Notes: generated from the letters alone by a model not told the origin. Counted from the first letter of the stretch, positions 9,913 through 19,387 are shown. The stretch: DNA of 64,000 nucleotides from Flavobacteriaceae bacterium (GCA_013001285.1 JABDMU010000044.1:142292-206291); one strand, 5' to 3'. A program made the numbers and translations.

Positions 9913-9997
9913 AAGGCTATAAAATTAACTAAAATCGAATCGATTTTTTATAAATACTAAAGTTTTCTGATAAACGCTTTTTTTCAAGTTTAATTAT

Positions 9998-10005
9998 TAA
10001 CTTTG
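9998..10005 (+). promoter_or_regulatory. Candidate -7 element of tatA (TAACTTTG)
   Basis: TAACTTTG matches TAnnTTTG and ends 19 bases before the tatA start. No clear TTG is seen about 19-20 bases upstream, so this is a partial match. Confidence 0.4.
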
Positions 10006-10024
10006 TAAGCTAAACGAAATACCT

Positions 10025-10213
10025 ATGATTTTTTCAAACATATTTTTGGCTCTTGGACCATGGCAAATCGTTCTTATTGTAGTGGTTGTGCTCTTGTTAT
10101 TTGGAGGAAAGAAAATTCCTGAATTAATGCGTGGGCTTGGTAGTGGCATCAAGGAATTCAAGGATGCCAGTAAAGAAGATGACACTCTGGAAAAAACAGA
10201 TAAACAAGATTAA
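10025..10213 (+). CDS. tatA: Sec-independent translocase TatA/TatE subunit
   Basis: This 62-residue protein has the TatA layout: a short N-terminus, one transmembrane helix (about residues 10-24), the [20 protein letters not shown] hinge and amphipathic helix, and an acidic-to-basic tail. TatA/E oligomers form the pore for folded twin-arginine substrates in the inner membrane. No tatC is adjacent, which is common in flavobacteria. It is a single-gene transcript closed by a strong terminator. Confidence 0.95.
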   Translation: MIFSNIFLALGPWQIVLIVVVVLLLFGGKKIPELMRGLGSGIKEFKDASKEDDTLEKTDKQD

Positions 10214-10234
10214 ATTGAATCTATTTAAAATATG

Positions 10235-10263
10235 AACCAACGCTGAAGCGTTGGTTTTTTTTT
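10235..10263 (+). terminator. Rho-independent terminator of tatA
   Basis: A 9-bp perfect stem (AACCAACGC, 10235-10243; GCGTTGGTT, 10248-10256) with a TGAA loop runs into nine T (10255-10263). The stop codon of the convergent DUF4837 gene lies in the T tract at 10262-10264, so the two genes share this boundary. Confidence 0.9.
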
Positions 10264-11233
10264 ATCTGATCTTTAAGGATTGAATGATCGCTTCCAATTC
10301 AAACATATGATCTCTTTTTTCAACAGAAGGCGCAAACGTAAATCCTTCTGCCACTATTAGTCTGTTGTTGATCTCGTCCTTAATAATATAATTGATGAAT
10401 GGTCCGGCCATAAAGGCGTTCTCAACTTCCCATGTGCTTTTAGTAAGTAATGCTGGTTTATTGTCAATAATGGTCTTTGTTAAAAAGGGGGTATAGGAAG
10501 CTTCTGTGATCATATAGGATCCATCAACTGGTCCTGGAATATAGGCTTTGCCAATTGAATCTCTCATTTTAATAATATCATTGATGGCGTTTTCCCCTTC
10601 AGAAATTGATCCCCATGGCATCTCATATACCATGAGGTTCATGGTGCCTGTTTTGATGTCTTTGCGTATCCAATAAAAATTATCTGTTTCTTTCGCTATT
10701 CTATATACAGAAGGAAAATTCATCGTTATGCCAAGCTTTTCTTCAAGAGAATTGTTCTTATGAAGACTTATCCTAATTCGTCTTTGCTTTTCCTTGAGTT
10801 CTGCATTCTTAAACGCCGAAACAATTCGCTTTGCATTTTCATTTATTTCATTTATGATCTCTTCGGAAGAATTTCCAGTTACCAAAATTAAAACTTGAGG
10901 CTTTGCATACACATCTTTTAAAAATTTGGTGCCGGCTTCTTTTCCTGTTTCAACTTTAAACACGGTTCTGTTCTTTGTTGCAAAATCCGTAAAAACCTGT
11001 GGTGGCATTTGGCGCATAGTGAAAAGCGGTTCTTCCTGTGGAAGACCATAAATTGGTGCCGCTAAAACAGATCTTGCTGCCTCACCTACGCTTCCTTCCC
11101 ATAATTCGTTATCAATAACAACCGATAAGCTATTGATGTTACCTGAAGAGCTGGAAAGCATTCGTGAGCCATTTGTAGGTTCGCAGGCATAGAAAAGAAT
11201 AAGGGCTATTGCTATTGCAAGAGAATTTTTCAT
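10262..11233 (-). CDS. DUF4837 family lipoprotein
   Basis: This 323-residue protein has a lipoprotein signal peptide (hydrophobic run ending LILFYAC, lipid-modified Cys17). I recognise the rest as DUF4837, a conserved Bacteroidota envelope protein of unknown function; landmarks are the VVIDNELWEG segment near the mature N-terminus and NFYWIRKDI in the middle. It lies 23 bases downstream of the MltD-like transglycosylase and on the same strand, so co-transcription and an envelope-maintenance role are plausible. No catalytic residues can be named. Confidence 0.82.
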   Translation of the reverse strand: MKNSLAIAIALILFYACEPTNGSRMLSSSSGNINSLSVVIDNELWEGSVGEAARSVLAAPIYGLPQEEPLFTMRQMPPQVFTDFATKNRTVFKVETGKEAGTKFLKDVYAKPQVLILVTGNSSEEIINEINENAKRIVSAFKNAELKEKQRRIRISLHKNNSLEEKLGITMNFPSVYRIAKETDNFYWIRKDIKTGTMNLMVYEMPWGSISEGENAINDIIKMRDSIGKAYIPGPVDGSYMITEASYTPFLTKTIIDNKPALLTKSTWEVENAFMAGPFINYIIKDEINNRLIVAEGFTFAPSVEKRDHMFELEAIIQSLKIR

Positions 11234-11256
11234 AAGATCGATTTTTTTGTGTGCAT

Positions 11257-12804
11257 TTACTTTGAAACAACAAGAACCATTCCTGGTTTTAATTTACTAC
11301 CACTAATACCGTTCCAATCTCGAATATTTTGAATAGAAACTCCAGGAAATTTTTGTGATATGCTCCATAAAGAATCCCCTTTCTTCACCTCATATGTTTT
11401 AGCATTAGGATTTACGGCGACTTTCTTTTTAGCCGGAGTTGAAGTTGAAGCTACTGTAGATGAGTTCCTTGGGTAAATCACTAGCCGCTGTCCAATTTTT
11501 AATTTATTACTTCTCAGACCATTCCATTGCTTGATCTGACTTACCCTAACTCCATATTTTCGCGCAATCTTTCCAAGATAATCGCCTGATCGAACACGGT
11601 ACTGCACTTTGGAGTCTGCATTAAACAATTTCGGCAATGGTTTCTCTTTGTTGTTGAATTCTTTAGAAGCGAAAGCGTATATTTTTTCTTCATTACTTAC
11701 AAAGACACCTATGTGTTCTCTTGGTAATCTTAGCGTGTAATTTTCTTTTTCTATATAAGGAATCACATCAAGTTTATACGAAGGGTTTAAAAACTGAAGC
11801 TCTTCCATGTTGATCCCTGTCAATTCTGAAACCTGATCTAAGGAGATCATTGCCTTTACTCTAACCGTATCGGTTTCTATATAGGTGAATTGTGGTTTTT
11901 TAGACTGAAAGCCATGTTCTTCAGCATATTCAAAAATATAAGCGGTTGCTAAAAATGCCGGTAAATATCCAGCTGTTTCTCTTGGAAGGTTTGATCTAAT
12001 ATTCCAATAATTCCTATAGCCGCCAGAACGTCTTATGGCCTTCGTAACATTTCCTGGTCCGGAATTATAGGCTGCCAAAGCAAGGTCCCAATCACCAAAT
12101 ATTCTATATAAATTAGCTAAATATTTACAGGCCGCTTCGGTAGATTTAATCGGATCACTGCGTTCATCAACATAACTACTAACATCCAAACCAAATTGTT
12201 TTCCGGTAGGATACATAAATTGCCATAATCCGGTTGCACCAACCCTTGATTTTGCTCTTGGTTTTAAAGCAGATTCTACAATTGCCAAATACTTTAACTC
12301 AAGTGGTATGTTGTGATTGTCTAATTCCTTCTCAAACATAGGGAAATAATAGGCGCTCAATCCCATGAGTCTTTCTAGAGAACCGCGGCGATTCTTTAAA
12401 TAGCCTTTTATGACACTTTCTAGCGAGGGGTTGTATTCGATATTAAATGGTGTTCTAGCATTTAATTCAGCCAATCTTTTTTTAAGTGTATCGGTAGGCA
12501 ATTCTGGATAGTATACCTCTTTATAGTCTAATTCTGTTACAAATTTATTGATCGTATCATAAAGCGAAGTGCTATACAATTCGTTTAGCCATTTCTGATC
12601 CAGCTCAGCAGCCAGCTTGTGATCTACCAGTTGCTTGGTCGAGCTGCTGTCTTTAACTGGTTCAACCACTTTAACTGATTGAGATCTCCCATCAATAAGC
12701 GTATCCTTTATGGTTTTCTGAATAACCGGAATGCTATCTTGAGCTTGAGCAAACCCAAAATTCACGATACCTATAAGTAGTATGGCTTTAATAAATTTCA
12801 TCAT
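11257..12804 (-). CDS. MltD-like lytic transglycosylase with two LysM domains
   Basis: This 515-residue secreted protein has a signal peptide (cleavage near AQAQD, residue 20). It carries a lytic transglycosylase domain at about residues 150-290 with catalytic Glu177 in YLAIVESALKP, then GATGLWQFM and ALAAYNSGPGNV, and two C-terminal LysM repeats (about 397-440 and 468-513). It would cleave the glycan strand of peptidoglycan giving 1,6-anhydro-muramyl ends. The order SLT then LysM is that of MltD. The DUF4837 lipoprotein follows. Confidence 0.93.
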   Translation of the reverse strand: MMKFIKAILLIGIVNFGFAQAQDSIPVIQKTIKDTLIDGRSQSVKVVEPVKDSSSTKQLVDHKLAAELDQKWLNELYSTSLYDTINKFVTELDYKEVYYPELPTDTLKKRLAELNARTPFNIEYNPSLESVIKGYLKNRRGSLERLMGLSAYYFPMFEKELDNHNIPLELKYLAIVESALKPRAKSRVGATGLWQFMYPTGKQFGLDVSSYVDERSDPIKSTEAACKYLANLYRIFGDWDLALAAYNSGPGNVTKAIRRSGGYRNYWNIRSNLPRETAGYLPAFLATAYIFEYAEEHGFQSKKPQFTYIETDTVRVKAMISLDQVSELTGINMEELQFLNPSYKLDVIPYIEKENYTLRLPREHIGVFVSNEEKIYAFASKEFNNKEKPLPKLFNADSKVQYRVRSGDYLGKIARKYGVRVSQIKQWNGLRSNKLKIGQRLVIYPRNSSTVASTSTPAKKKVAVNPNAKTYEVKKGDSLWSISQKFPGVSIQNIRDWNGISGSKLKPGMVLVVSK

Positions 12805-12876
12805 AACATCTGTTCAGTGGAACGCAATTCTGGCTAAAATCGTATTTTTTAATCTAATTTGAAAACAATTTAACAG

Positions 12877-14070
12877 CTAATCTTCGTCAAGAATTGCGGC
12901 AATACCAGGTAGTGTCTTGCCTTCAAGGCTTTCTAACATAGCGCCTCCCCCTGTACTCACATAGCTTACTTTATCTTCAAATCCGAACTGCTTAACGGCT
13001 GCTACGGAGTCGCCGCCACCAACTAAAGAAAAGCTTCCGTTTTTGGTTGCATTGGCTATAGCTTCGCCTATGGCTATTGTGCCTTTCGAAAAAGGCGGCA
13101 TTTCAAATACCCCTAGTGGTCCGTTCCACAGAATGGTTTTTGAACCCTCAATAACTTTAGCAAACAATTCGTTAGTTTCTGGACCAACATCCAATCCCAT
13201 CCACCCATCTGGGATGTCGTTAATGCTGACTGTTTTGGTATTAGCGGTCTCCGAAAAAGCATCTGCCGCTATGGCATCTAATGGAAGATGTACATCAACA
13301 TTTTTCTCCTTCGCTAACTCTAATATCTCCAAGGCAAGTGTTTGTTTATCCTCTTCAACCAATGAGTCTCCTATAGAACCGCCCAATGCTTTAATAAAAG
13401 TAAAGGTCATGCCTCCACCAATGATCAAATGGTCAATTTTATCTAAAATATTATCAATAATCGTTATTTTTGACGAGACTTTGGCGCCTCCAAGTATGGC
13501 TGTAATAGGTCGCTCTCCAGTTTCCATTACTTTTTTAATGCTTTCAATCTCTTTGGAAAGTAAGGCTCCGAAACATTTATTGTCTGGGAAAAACTGTGCT
13601 ATAGTTGTAGTAGACGCATGTGCTCTATGCGCTGTACCAAAGGCGTCATTGACGTATATATCGCCCAATTTTGAAAGTGCCTTAGCAAATTCAAAATCTC
13701 CTGACTTTTCTTCTTCGTGAAAACGCAAATTCTCCAATATTAAAATATGTCCCGGTTTCAATGCCTGAGATGCCGCTTCGGCTTCTTCTCCAATACAATC
13801 TGGAACGTACTTCACCTCAACGCCAAATGCATCTTCAACAGGGTTAACTAAATGTTTTAATGAATAGCGTTCTTCAATACCATTGGGTCTGCCTAAATGC
13901 GACATTAAAATACAGCTGCCTCCATCTTCAAGAATCTTTATGATTGTTGGTTTGGCAGCTTCTATTCTTGTGGTATCGGTAACCTCAAAATTCTCATTAA
14001 GTGGTACATTAAAATCCACTCTGATGAGTGCTTTTTTATTTTTAAAATTTATATCAAATAGTGATTTCAT
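12877..14070 (-). CDS. pgk: Phosphoglycerate kinase
   Basis: This 397-residue glycolytic enzyme transfers phosphate between 1,3-bisphosphoglycerate and ADP. Landmarks are RVDFNVPL (residues 17-24), the SHLGRPNG substrate loop, ENLRFHEEE, the GGAKVSSKI motif and the C-terminal GGGDSVAAVKQFG nucleotide block, all intact. It starts 6 bases downstream of the preceding minus-strand gene. Length is normal. Confidence 0.98.
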   Translation of the reverse strand: MKSLFDINFKNKKALIRVDFNVPLNENFEVTDTTRIEAAKPTIIKILEDGGSCILMSHLGRPNGIEERYSLKHLVNPVEDAFGVEVKYVPDCIGEEAEAASQALKPGHILILENLRFHEEEKSGDFEFAKALSKLGDIYVNDAFGTAHRAHASTTTIAQFFPDNKCFGALLSKEIESIKKVMETGERPITAILGGAKVSSKITIIDNILDKIDHLIIGGGMTFTFIKALGGSIGDSLVEEDKQTLALEILELAKEKNVDVHLPLDAIAADAFSETANTKTVSINDIPDGWMGLDVGPETNELFAKVIEGSKTILWNGPLGVFEMPPFSKGTIAIGEAIANATKNGSFSLVGGGDSVAAVKQFGFEDKVSYVSTGGGAMLESLEGKTLPGIAAILDED

Positions 14071-14076
14071 GCAATG

Positions 14077-15567
14077 TTATTTCATATTTATTTTATAGAC
14101 CCAAATGTCTTTAAATATTTCTAAGTTTTCTAATTCCTGATGTTTTTTGTAAACTTCATGGAGGCTTTCATTATTATATACCGAAACATAATGCCAGCGA
14201 TTTTTAGGATTCATGAAAGTCGTTGGCGTATACCCCTTGGTTTTAAGAAATTCTTCCCATTTAACAGCGTTGCTGCTTCGAGAAAAAACGTTTGTAATTA
14301 AATAGTAACCTTTGCCTATCTGGGGAATTTTAAGGTCAACTTTTTTCAGCTCGGTTTCCATTTCGCTCTCAGAAATAACGGTTTCTGTTGTCTCTGTTTT
14401 CGTTATGTCTGTTGCGCTCTCCTCTTCATCAATCGAAACTTCTTCTGGAGTCACTGCCAAAACAGGTTCGGGCTCAACAAACTCTTCGCCTAATTCAACA
14501 CTAAATGCCGTAAAAAAGAGATAAAACCTGTCGGCATGTGTTCCGAGTCTCAATGACGTTTCTGTTTGATTGTTTTGCAATGCGCTTCTGGGAATTTGCA
14601 TTTGAAGCAGATCGAATCCTAAAGTGTTTGTGCTATTAGGTTTCCGGTCTGTAAAAAACGAATTGTTGATACTAATTTTGCTGTTGAAGAAATTCTTTGG
14701 TGAACGCAAGGAATTCTTTAATGGAATATAAGCACCATCTGAAGGTCTTTTGATTTCACACTGATCTCTTGATAATTTACTGTCTCCTTCGAGGGTTGCA
14801 ACAAAAATTGAGCTGTCTATAAGGCCTTTGGCTTTAGATTTAAAACCATCAAACTTGAATTCAACAGCATTATCATTCAACCCAGCAAAACCATGATACG
14901 ACGTGATATATTTCTCGGGTTTTTCTTCGGTTTCATAAACAATAAATAAGAACCATCCCGCAGCGCTTCCACCTGAAGCGTAGCCTTGAGTTGCTCGAAT
15001 ATTAGCAACTGTATATTCACCGTTTAACACATTGCCCTGCATCTCTGAGGTTACATCGGCAAAGCAGATATAAGGTGCGCTTAATAAATACGTTTCGTTG
15101 CCATAACCATCAAAAATAAGGTTGCCTGTAATCGATTTATACTTAGAATTTGGACGCTTGAACTTTATGGTATTAAAATCATCTTGCCTCGTATCGTTGC
15201 CTTCATAGTATACTTCTTCGCCTCGTTCTTTTATGACGCCACGATCATAGGGGTATACCCCAGCCCAGTAAAGTGTTGCTTTTTTAACTTTTGCATCTTT
15301 AAATGGAATATTTAACGTGGCTGAACTCGAACTGAATGTAGATCCATCTCTGTCAATATCTACATAAACCATTTTAATTTGATCATTGATCAAAGAGAAG
15401 TCGTTATAGGGTCTTTTTTCATGTTTGCTTACGCTATTATTTCCAATAACGGTTGCATCGCCTTTTATATAGAACTCAAGATTTTTGCTAAACTGAGTTT
15501 GCTCCTGAGCAGCGATATTTAAGGTGATTAGAAGGCAAACAATGGCGTGAATTTTAGTATACATCAA
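14077..15567 (-). CDS. Secreted protein with C-terminal SPOR-like domain
   Basis: This 496-residue protein has an N-terminal signal peptide ending near IAAQ (residue 20). Residues 25-365 form a beta-rich region (NIPFKDAKVKKATLYWAGVY, ATQGYASGGSAAGWFLFIVY) of the kind found at the N-terminus of large flavobacterial secreted adhesin-like proteins. A Glu/Thr-rich linker (about 370-410) leads to a C-terminal segment, GYYLITNVFSRSSNAVKWEEF onward, that resembles a SPOR domain, which binds denuded glycan strands. No TonB box or T9SS tail is seen. Function is unknown; surface or periplasmic location is likely. A candidate -7 element lies at 15596-15603. Confidence 0.65.
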   Translation of the reverse strand: MMYTKIHAIVCLLITLNIAAQEQTQFSKNLEFYIKGDATVIGNNSVSKHEKRPYNDFSLINDQIKMVYVDIDRDGSTFSSSSATLNIPFKDAKVKKATLYWAGVYPYDRGVIKERGEEVYYEGNDTRQDDFNTIKFKRPNSKYKSITGNLIFDGYGNETYLLSAPYICFADVTSEMQGNVLNGEYTVANIRATQGYASGGSAAGWFLFIVYETEEKPEKYITSYHGFAGLNDNAVEFKFDGFKSKAKGLIDSSIFVATLEGDSKLSRDQCEIKRPSDGAYIPLKNSLRSPKNFFNSKISINNSFFTDRKPNSTNTLGFDLLQMQIPRSALQNNQTETSLRLGTHADRFYLFFTAFSVELGEEFVEPEPVLAVTPEEVSIDEEESATDITKTETTETVISESEMETELKKVDLKIPQIGKGYYLITNVFSRSSNAVKWEEFLKTKGYTPTTFMNPKNRWHYVSVYNNESLHEVYKKHQELENLEIFKDIWVYKINMK

Positions 15568-15638
15568 GAATAGGTGCTTTTGTTTGGGTTTAATGCAAAT
15601 ATAATTTATTCCTTTTAGAGTTAGGAATTGAATTCTGT

Positions 15639-15646
15639 TATCTTTG
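15639..15646 (+). promoter_or_regulatory. Candidate -7 element of holB (TATCTTTG)
   Basis: TATCTTTG fits TAnnTTTG but ends only 4 bases before the holB ATG, so transcription from it would give a leaderless or nearly leaderless message. No good -33 TTG at the right distance. Confidence 0.35.
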
Positions 15647-15650
15647 TTGC

Positions 15651-16805
15651 ATGCTATTTTCAGAAGTTTTAGGACAGGTTCATTTAAAAAAACATCTCAC
15701 GCATAGTGTGGATAATGGGCGTATCCCTCATGCTCAGTTATTTGTTGGTCCTGAAGGATCTGGCACGCTGCCCATGGCAATTGCCTACGCACAATATGTC
15801 CTGTGTAACAACGCCAATGGAGAAAACAATAATGGCAATGAAGCCTGTAACTTAAAATTTGATCATTTTTCACATCCTGACCTACATTTTGTTTATCCTG
15901 TAGCTACAAATGAAAGTGTGAAAAGCCGTCCTATTTCTAAGCTTTTTTTTGAAGATTGGCGGAAATTATTAAAGGAGCAGCCTTATTGTAATTTGTTTGA
16001 TTGGTACAAACAATTGGGTGTCGACAATAAACAGGGGCAAATTGGTGTTGATGAAGCGCATGATATTGTTAAATCTCTCTCATTAAAAGCCTATGAAGGT
16101 GGATTTAAGGTTATGATCATTTGGATGGCTGATAAAATGAACACCTCTTGTGCAAATAAACTTTTAAAGCTCATTGAAGAACCACCAAATAAAACCGTTT
16201 TTATTTTAATTACAGAAGACGAGGAAGCCGTGATCTCTACTATAAAGTCCAGGTGTCAGATTTTACATTTTCCACCGTTATCAGAAGATGTTGTAAAACA
16301 AGCCTTACTCGATAAGTTTGGCCTAGACGAAACGGTCGCTTCTAAAATTGCGCATCAAGCCAATGGTAATTATAATAAAGCGGCTGATCTTGTTTACCAG
16401 GACAGTGAAGATCTTCAATTTGAAAGCTGGTTTGTTTTCTGGATCAGAAGTGCATTCAAAGCAAAAGGAAATAAAGCAGGGATTCATGATCTCATTTCCT
16501 GGAGCGAAGAAATTTCAAGAACCGGTAGAGAAACTCAAAAACAATTTCTGCATTTTTGTCTTGACTTTTTTAGGCAAGCCATGTTGCTAAATTATAATGT
16601 CGATGGTCTTGTATTTATGGAGCCGAAAACAGAGGGGTTTGAACTCAGTAAATTTGCGCCTTTCATTCATGAAAACAATATCCGGGATATTAGCGATGAA
16701 TTGCAAGATGCCATTTATCATATTGAACGTAATGGGAATTCGAAGATCATTCTAACAGATCTTTCTATTAAACTAACCCGACTCCTACATAAAAAATCGG
16801 CCTAG
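15651..16805 (+). CDS. holB: DNA polymerase III delta' subunit
   Basis: This 384-residue clamp-loader subunit is AAA+-like. Landmarks are IPHAQLFVGPEGSGTL (degenerate Walker A, near residues 25-40), the KLLKLIEEPP sensor region and the SRCQIL arginine motif. Delta' has a defective ATPase site and works with delta, gamma/tau to load the sliding clamp. The N-terminus MLFSEVLGQ matches the usual family start, supporting the ATG at 15651. The lipid kinase gene follows after 2 bases. Confidence 0.93.
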   Translation: MLFSEVLGQVHLKKHLTHSVDNGRIPHAQLFVGPEGSGTLPMAIAYAQYVLCNNANGENNNGNEACNLKFDHFSHPDLHFVYPVATNESVKSRPISKLFFEDWRKLLKEQPYCNLFDWYKQLGVDNKQGQIGVDEAHDIVKSLSLKAYEGGFKVMIIWMADKMNTSCANKLLKLIEEPPNKTVFILITEDEEAVISTIKSRCQILHFPPLSEDVVKQALLDKFGLDETVASKIAHQANGNYNKAADLVYQDSEDLQFESWFVFWIRSAFKAKGNKAGIHDLISWSEEISRTGRETQKQFLHFCLDFFRQAMLLNYNVDGLVFMEPKTEGFELSKFAPFIHENNIRDISDELQDAIYHIERNGNSKIILTDLSIKLTRLLHKKSA

Positions 16806-16807
16806 TC

Positions 16808-17731
16808 ATGGCGTCTAAAACTAAATGGCTCGTCATCATTAATCCAACCTCTGGCAATGGTTCTAGCAAAAAAAAGTGGCCCGAGATTCAAAGACTACTC
16901 CAAGTACATGGATTTGATTACGACCATGTCTTTACATCATATCCCAATCACAGCATCCTATTAACCCAAACAGCTGTTAATCAGGGGTATACTAGGATTA
17001 TTTGTGTGGGAGGAGATGGAACAATTCATAATATTGTTAATGGCATCATGTCGCAAACCGCAAGTGATATCAGTAAGGTTACACTAGGTGTAATTCCTAT
17101 TGGAACAGGCAACGATTGGGTGAAAACGCATGGCATTTCAAAAGACATATCAAAGGCAATTGAAACCATTAAAAAAGGCAGAACATCAATTCAAGATGTC
17201 GGAAAAATAGATTTAGATGTTCAGGGCACAGGTCCGATTTACTTTAATAATTTGGCAGGAATTGGCTTTGATGCTTTTGTGGTAAAAAAGGTGAAAGCTT
17301 ATAAACATTTAGGCGCGATTGCTTATTTTCTGGGTGCGATTATTGGGTTGTTTAATTTTAAAATTTTTAAAGCATGGATTCGTTTTAATTCGGAAGAAAG
17401 AGAGGTCAATGCCTTAATGATACTAATTGGTTTGTGTCAATATTCTGGAGGTGGGATGCAGCTCACAGAATCTCCAGATCCCAGCGATGGTCTTTTCGAT
17501 CTTAGTATCACAAACAATTTTGGGCGTTTTGATGTGTTAAGAAATATGGTGAATTTGTTTAATGGAAAGGTCACTTCGTCTCAAAAAATTGAAACAGTAA
17601 AAACAAAAGAAATCGAAGTCAAGGTTGATGCGCCAAAGCCCTATATTCAGGCTGATGGGGAACTCATTGGACGTGGAAATTTTAAAGTGACTATTATTCC
17701 AAAAGCGCTTCGTTTCTATTCAGAAAACTAA
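16808..17731 (+). CDS. Diacylglycerol kinase family lipid kinase
   Basis: This 307-residue protein belongs to the DagK/YegS/sphingosine kinase superfamily. Visible are INPTSGNG (residues 11-18), the catalytic glycine-rich VGGDGTIHNIVNG, and IPIGTGNDW. It would phosphorylate a lipid such as diacylglycerol at the membrane; the substrate is not certain. It is 2 bases downstream of holB, so probably co-transcribed, and is followed by a strong terminator. Confidence 0.9.
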   Translation: MASKTKWLVIINPTSGNGSSKKKWPEIQRLLQVHGFDYDHVFTSYPNHSILLTQTAVNQGYTRIICVGGDGTIHNIVNGIMSQTASDISKVTLGVIPIGTGNDWVKTHGISKDISKAIETIKKGRTSIQDVGKIDLDVQGTGPIYFNNLAGIGFDAFVVKKVKAYKHLGAIAYFLGAIIGLFNFKIFKAWIRFNSEEREVNALMILIGLCQYSGGGMQLTESPDPSDGLFDLSITNNFGRFDVLRNMVNLFNGKVTSSQKIETVKTKEIEVKVDAPKPYIQADGELIGRGNFKVTIIPKALRFYSEN

Positions 17732-17759
17732 AATTGCCAGACTTTATCTGGCAATTTTT
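17731..17759 (+). terminator. Bidirectional terminator between lipid kinase and ompH-like gene
   Basis: A 10-bp perfect inverted repeat (AAATTGCCAG at 17731-17740, CTGGCAATTT at 17748-17757) with a 7-base loop has T/A runs on both sides, between convergent genes. It begins right after the lipid kinase stop codon. Confidence 0.85.
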
Positions 17760-17782
17760 AAATGTTGTTATTTAAGATTAGT

Positions 17783-18301
17783 CTATTCTTTTTTAAAATC
17801 CTCGTTCAAGGCTTTAATAATTTCATCTGTTAAATCATTTTCCTCGGTACCATACATCACACTGCTAGACGCATTTGAGGTTCCTAAGATAAATGTGTAG
17901 CCATTTTTAGAACCATAATCTTTTACAAAGGCCTTTACTTTTGCAATTACAGAATCGATCTCTGTGCCAAATGCTTGCTGTATTTGTTGTTGTTCGAATT
18001 GAATTTGTTGTTGAAGCAGCTGTTGCTTTTGCCCTAACTCTTCATACTTCGCTTGTGCTTTTGAAGCAGACATGGTTTTTGATTTCACCTGGAAATCCTG
18101 AGCCTCTAATTGAAAAGCTTGGCCAATACTATCAGTGCGTTTAGTAAAAGCATCTTCTTTTATTTTATATTTTGCTTCAATGTCTATTTTCTCTTGATAC
18201 TCATTGATCACTTTTCCATTATCGATGAATCCAATTTTTTGTTGTTGCTGACACGCCGCTAAAAACAGCGCCATCAAAATGATTAAACTAAGGTTCTTCA
18301 T
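17783..18301 (-). CDS. OmpH/Skp-like periplasmic chaperone lipoprotein
   Basis: This 172-residue protein has a lipoprotein signal (LFLAACQ, Cys17) followed by the OmpH signature IGFIDNGKVINEY and a long Gln/Glu/Lys-rich coiled coil (about residues 40-110). The C-terminus NGYTFILGTSNASSSVMYG is typical of the family. Skp-like proteins hold unfolded outer-membrane proteins in the periplasm; lipid anchoring is a variation from E. coli Skp. It stands alone, convergent with the lipid kinase. Confidence 0.85.
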   Translation of the reverse strand: MKNLSLIILMALFLAACQQQQKIGFIDNGKVINEYQEKIDIEAKYKIKEDAFTKRTDSIGQAFQLEAQDFQVKSKTMSASKAQAKYEELGQKQQLLQQQIQFEQQQIQQAFGTEIDSVIAKVKAFVKDYGSKNGYTFILGTSNASSSVMYGTEENDLTDEIIKALNEDFKKE

Positions 18302-18527
18302 AATTCATATTTTTTATATCAGCGCAAAAATAAAAAAGTAATCAAGATTATTGTAAAATATTCACATTTTAAATAAATAAAGAAAATCTATTGTGCGGCT
18401 AATCGATTATTATTAAAATTTATAGAAAATGGACTTAAATAAAGCGATTTAAGAGCTGTTTCTTTATCGCTAATACAAAGTGTCGTTTCTTGAGCAGAAG
18501 CTGATCTCTGTATGATTAAAATCAAAA
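18302..18527. other. Intergenic region, 226 bases, upstream of the ompH-like gene
   Basis: AT-rich. It holds a candidate minus-strand -7 element TATTTTTG (18332-18325) for the ompH-like gene. I see no ORF, tRNA or convincing RNA structure in the rest. Confidence 0.5.
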
Positions 18528-19379
18528 TTAGCTGTTTTTAATGATATAGATGAGCGATGAATATTCTCCGGAGCGCGATGCTTTTAAATTAGATCTTGAT
18601 CCAATAAAAAATGCCGAGAAAAAATTCATCCAGCCATTTTTATATTTTTCAGAAAGTAGACTCACATAGTAGGCGTCGAATTTTAAGGGTTTGGATTGCT
18701 CTACTTCCATGCCAACCGTATAAAATAATTTTGAAATAGCCGTTCTGGAAAAATGCCAAATGTGACGTGGGACATCATAGGCTGCCCAAAACGATTTATA
18801 ATATCTGGCATCAAAACTTTTGTAATTAGGTACGGCAATAATTAATCGTCCATTGGGTTTTAAAAGTCTTTTCAATAGTTCAATATGTTCTTGAAGTTTG
18901 GGTAGATGCTCTAAAACATGCCAAAGTGTGATCACGTCAAATGAATGTGCTTCTAATGTATTGAGATGCTCAACTTCAAAGACCTGATGGTTTGTTTTTT
19001 CATTTGCAATTTTTCGAGCTTTCTCGTTGGGTTCAATTCCTGTAACTCGCCATTCGTTTTTTAAAGCAGCTTGCAGAAAATCACCTGTACCACATCCTAT
19101 ATCTAATAAGGTTTTGGAATCCTCGGAAAATGTATTGATCAATTTCAGCTTTCGCTTTAAAGCCACCTGACGAATAACATGATATGCTTTTTCGAAAAGG
19201 TTGCGACTTGCGTCTGTATGCGAAATATAATCGTCGCTTTTATAATAAGACGGAAGGGTGTCAAGTGAAGGCTGCGGACTTGTTTTTAAAAGCTCAAATT
19301 CTTCATCATAAATCAGCTGAAATTCTTCTCCCGAAACCGAATGATCCTTTACTTTTAAAAACATGTTCTTATTATTCAT
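18528..19379 (-). CDS. Class I SAM-dependent methyltransferase
   Basis: This 283-residue protein has the Rossmann methyltransferase motif I LLDIGCGTGDFL (about residues 90-101), an acidic motif GIEPNEKA and the DVITLWHVLEHL post-motif. The family includes many small-molecule and sugar methyltransferases; the substrate cannot be told. It starts 32 bases after mnmG on the same strand, and a 16-bp parS-type palindrome sits 8 bases upstream of its start. Confidence 0.85.
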   Translation of the reverse strand: MNNKNMFLKVKDHSVSGEEFQLIYDEEFELLKTSPQPSLDTLPSYYKSDDYISHTDASRNLFEKAYHVIRQVALKRKLKLINTFSEDSKTLLDIGCGTGDFLQAALKNEWRVTGIEPNEKARKIANEKTNHQVFEVEHLNTLEAHSFDVITLWHVLEHLPKLQEHIELLKRLLKPNGRLIIAVPNYKSFDARYYKSFWAAYDVPRHIWHFSRTAISKLFYTVGMEVEQSKPLKFDAYYVSLLSEKYKNGWMNFFSAFFIGSRSNLKASRSGEYSSLIYIIKNS

Positions 19380-19387
19380 AGCCTAAT

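Noticed and set aside
9931..9947. AAAATCG-AAT-CGATTTT hairpin followed by T residues upstream of the M23 gene
   Set aside because: A 7-bp, AT-rich stem with a 3-base loop, in the divergent promoter gap; too weak for a terminator and no gene ends there.
13043..13720. 225-codon plus-strand ORF opposite pgk
   Set aside because: It lies wholly inside pgk, whose own reading frame is complete and strongly conserved; a long antisense shadow.
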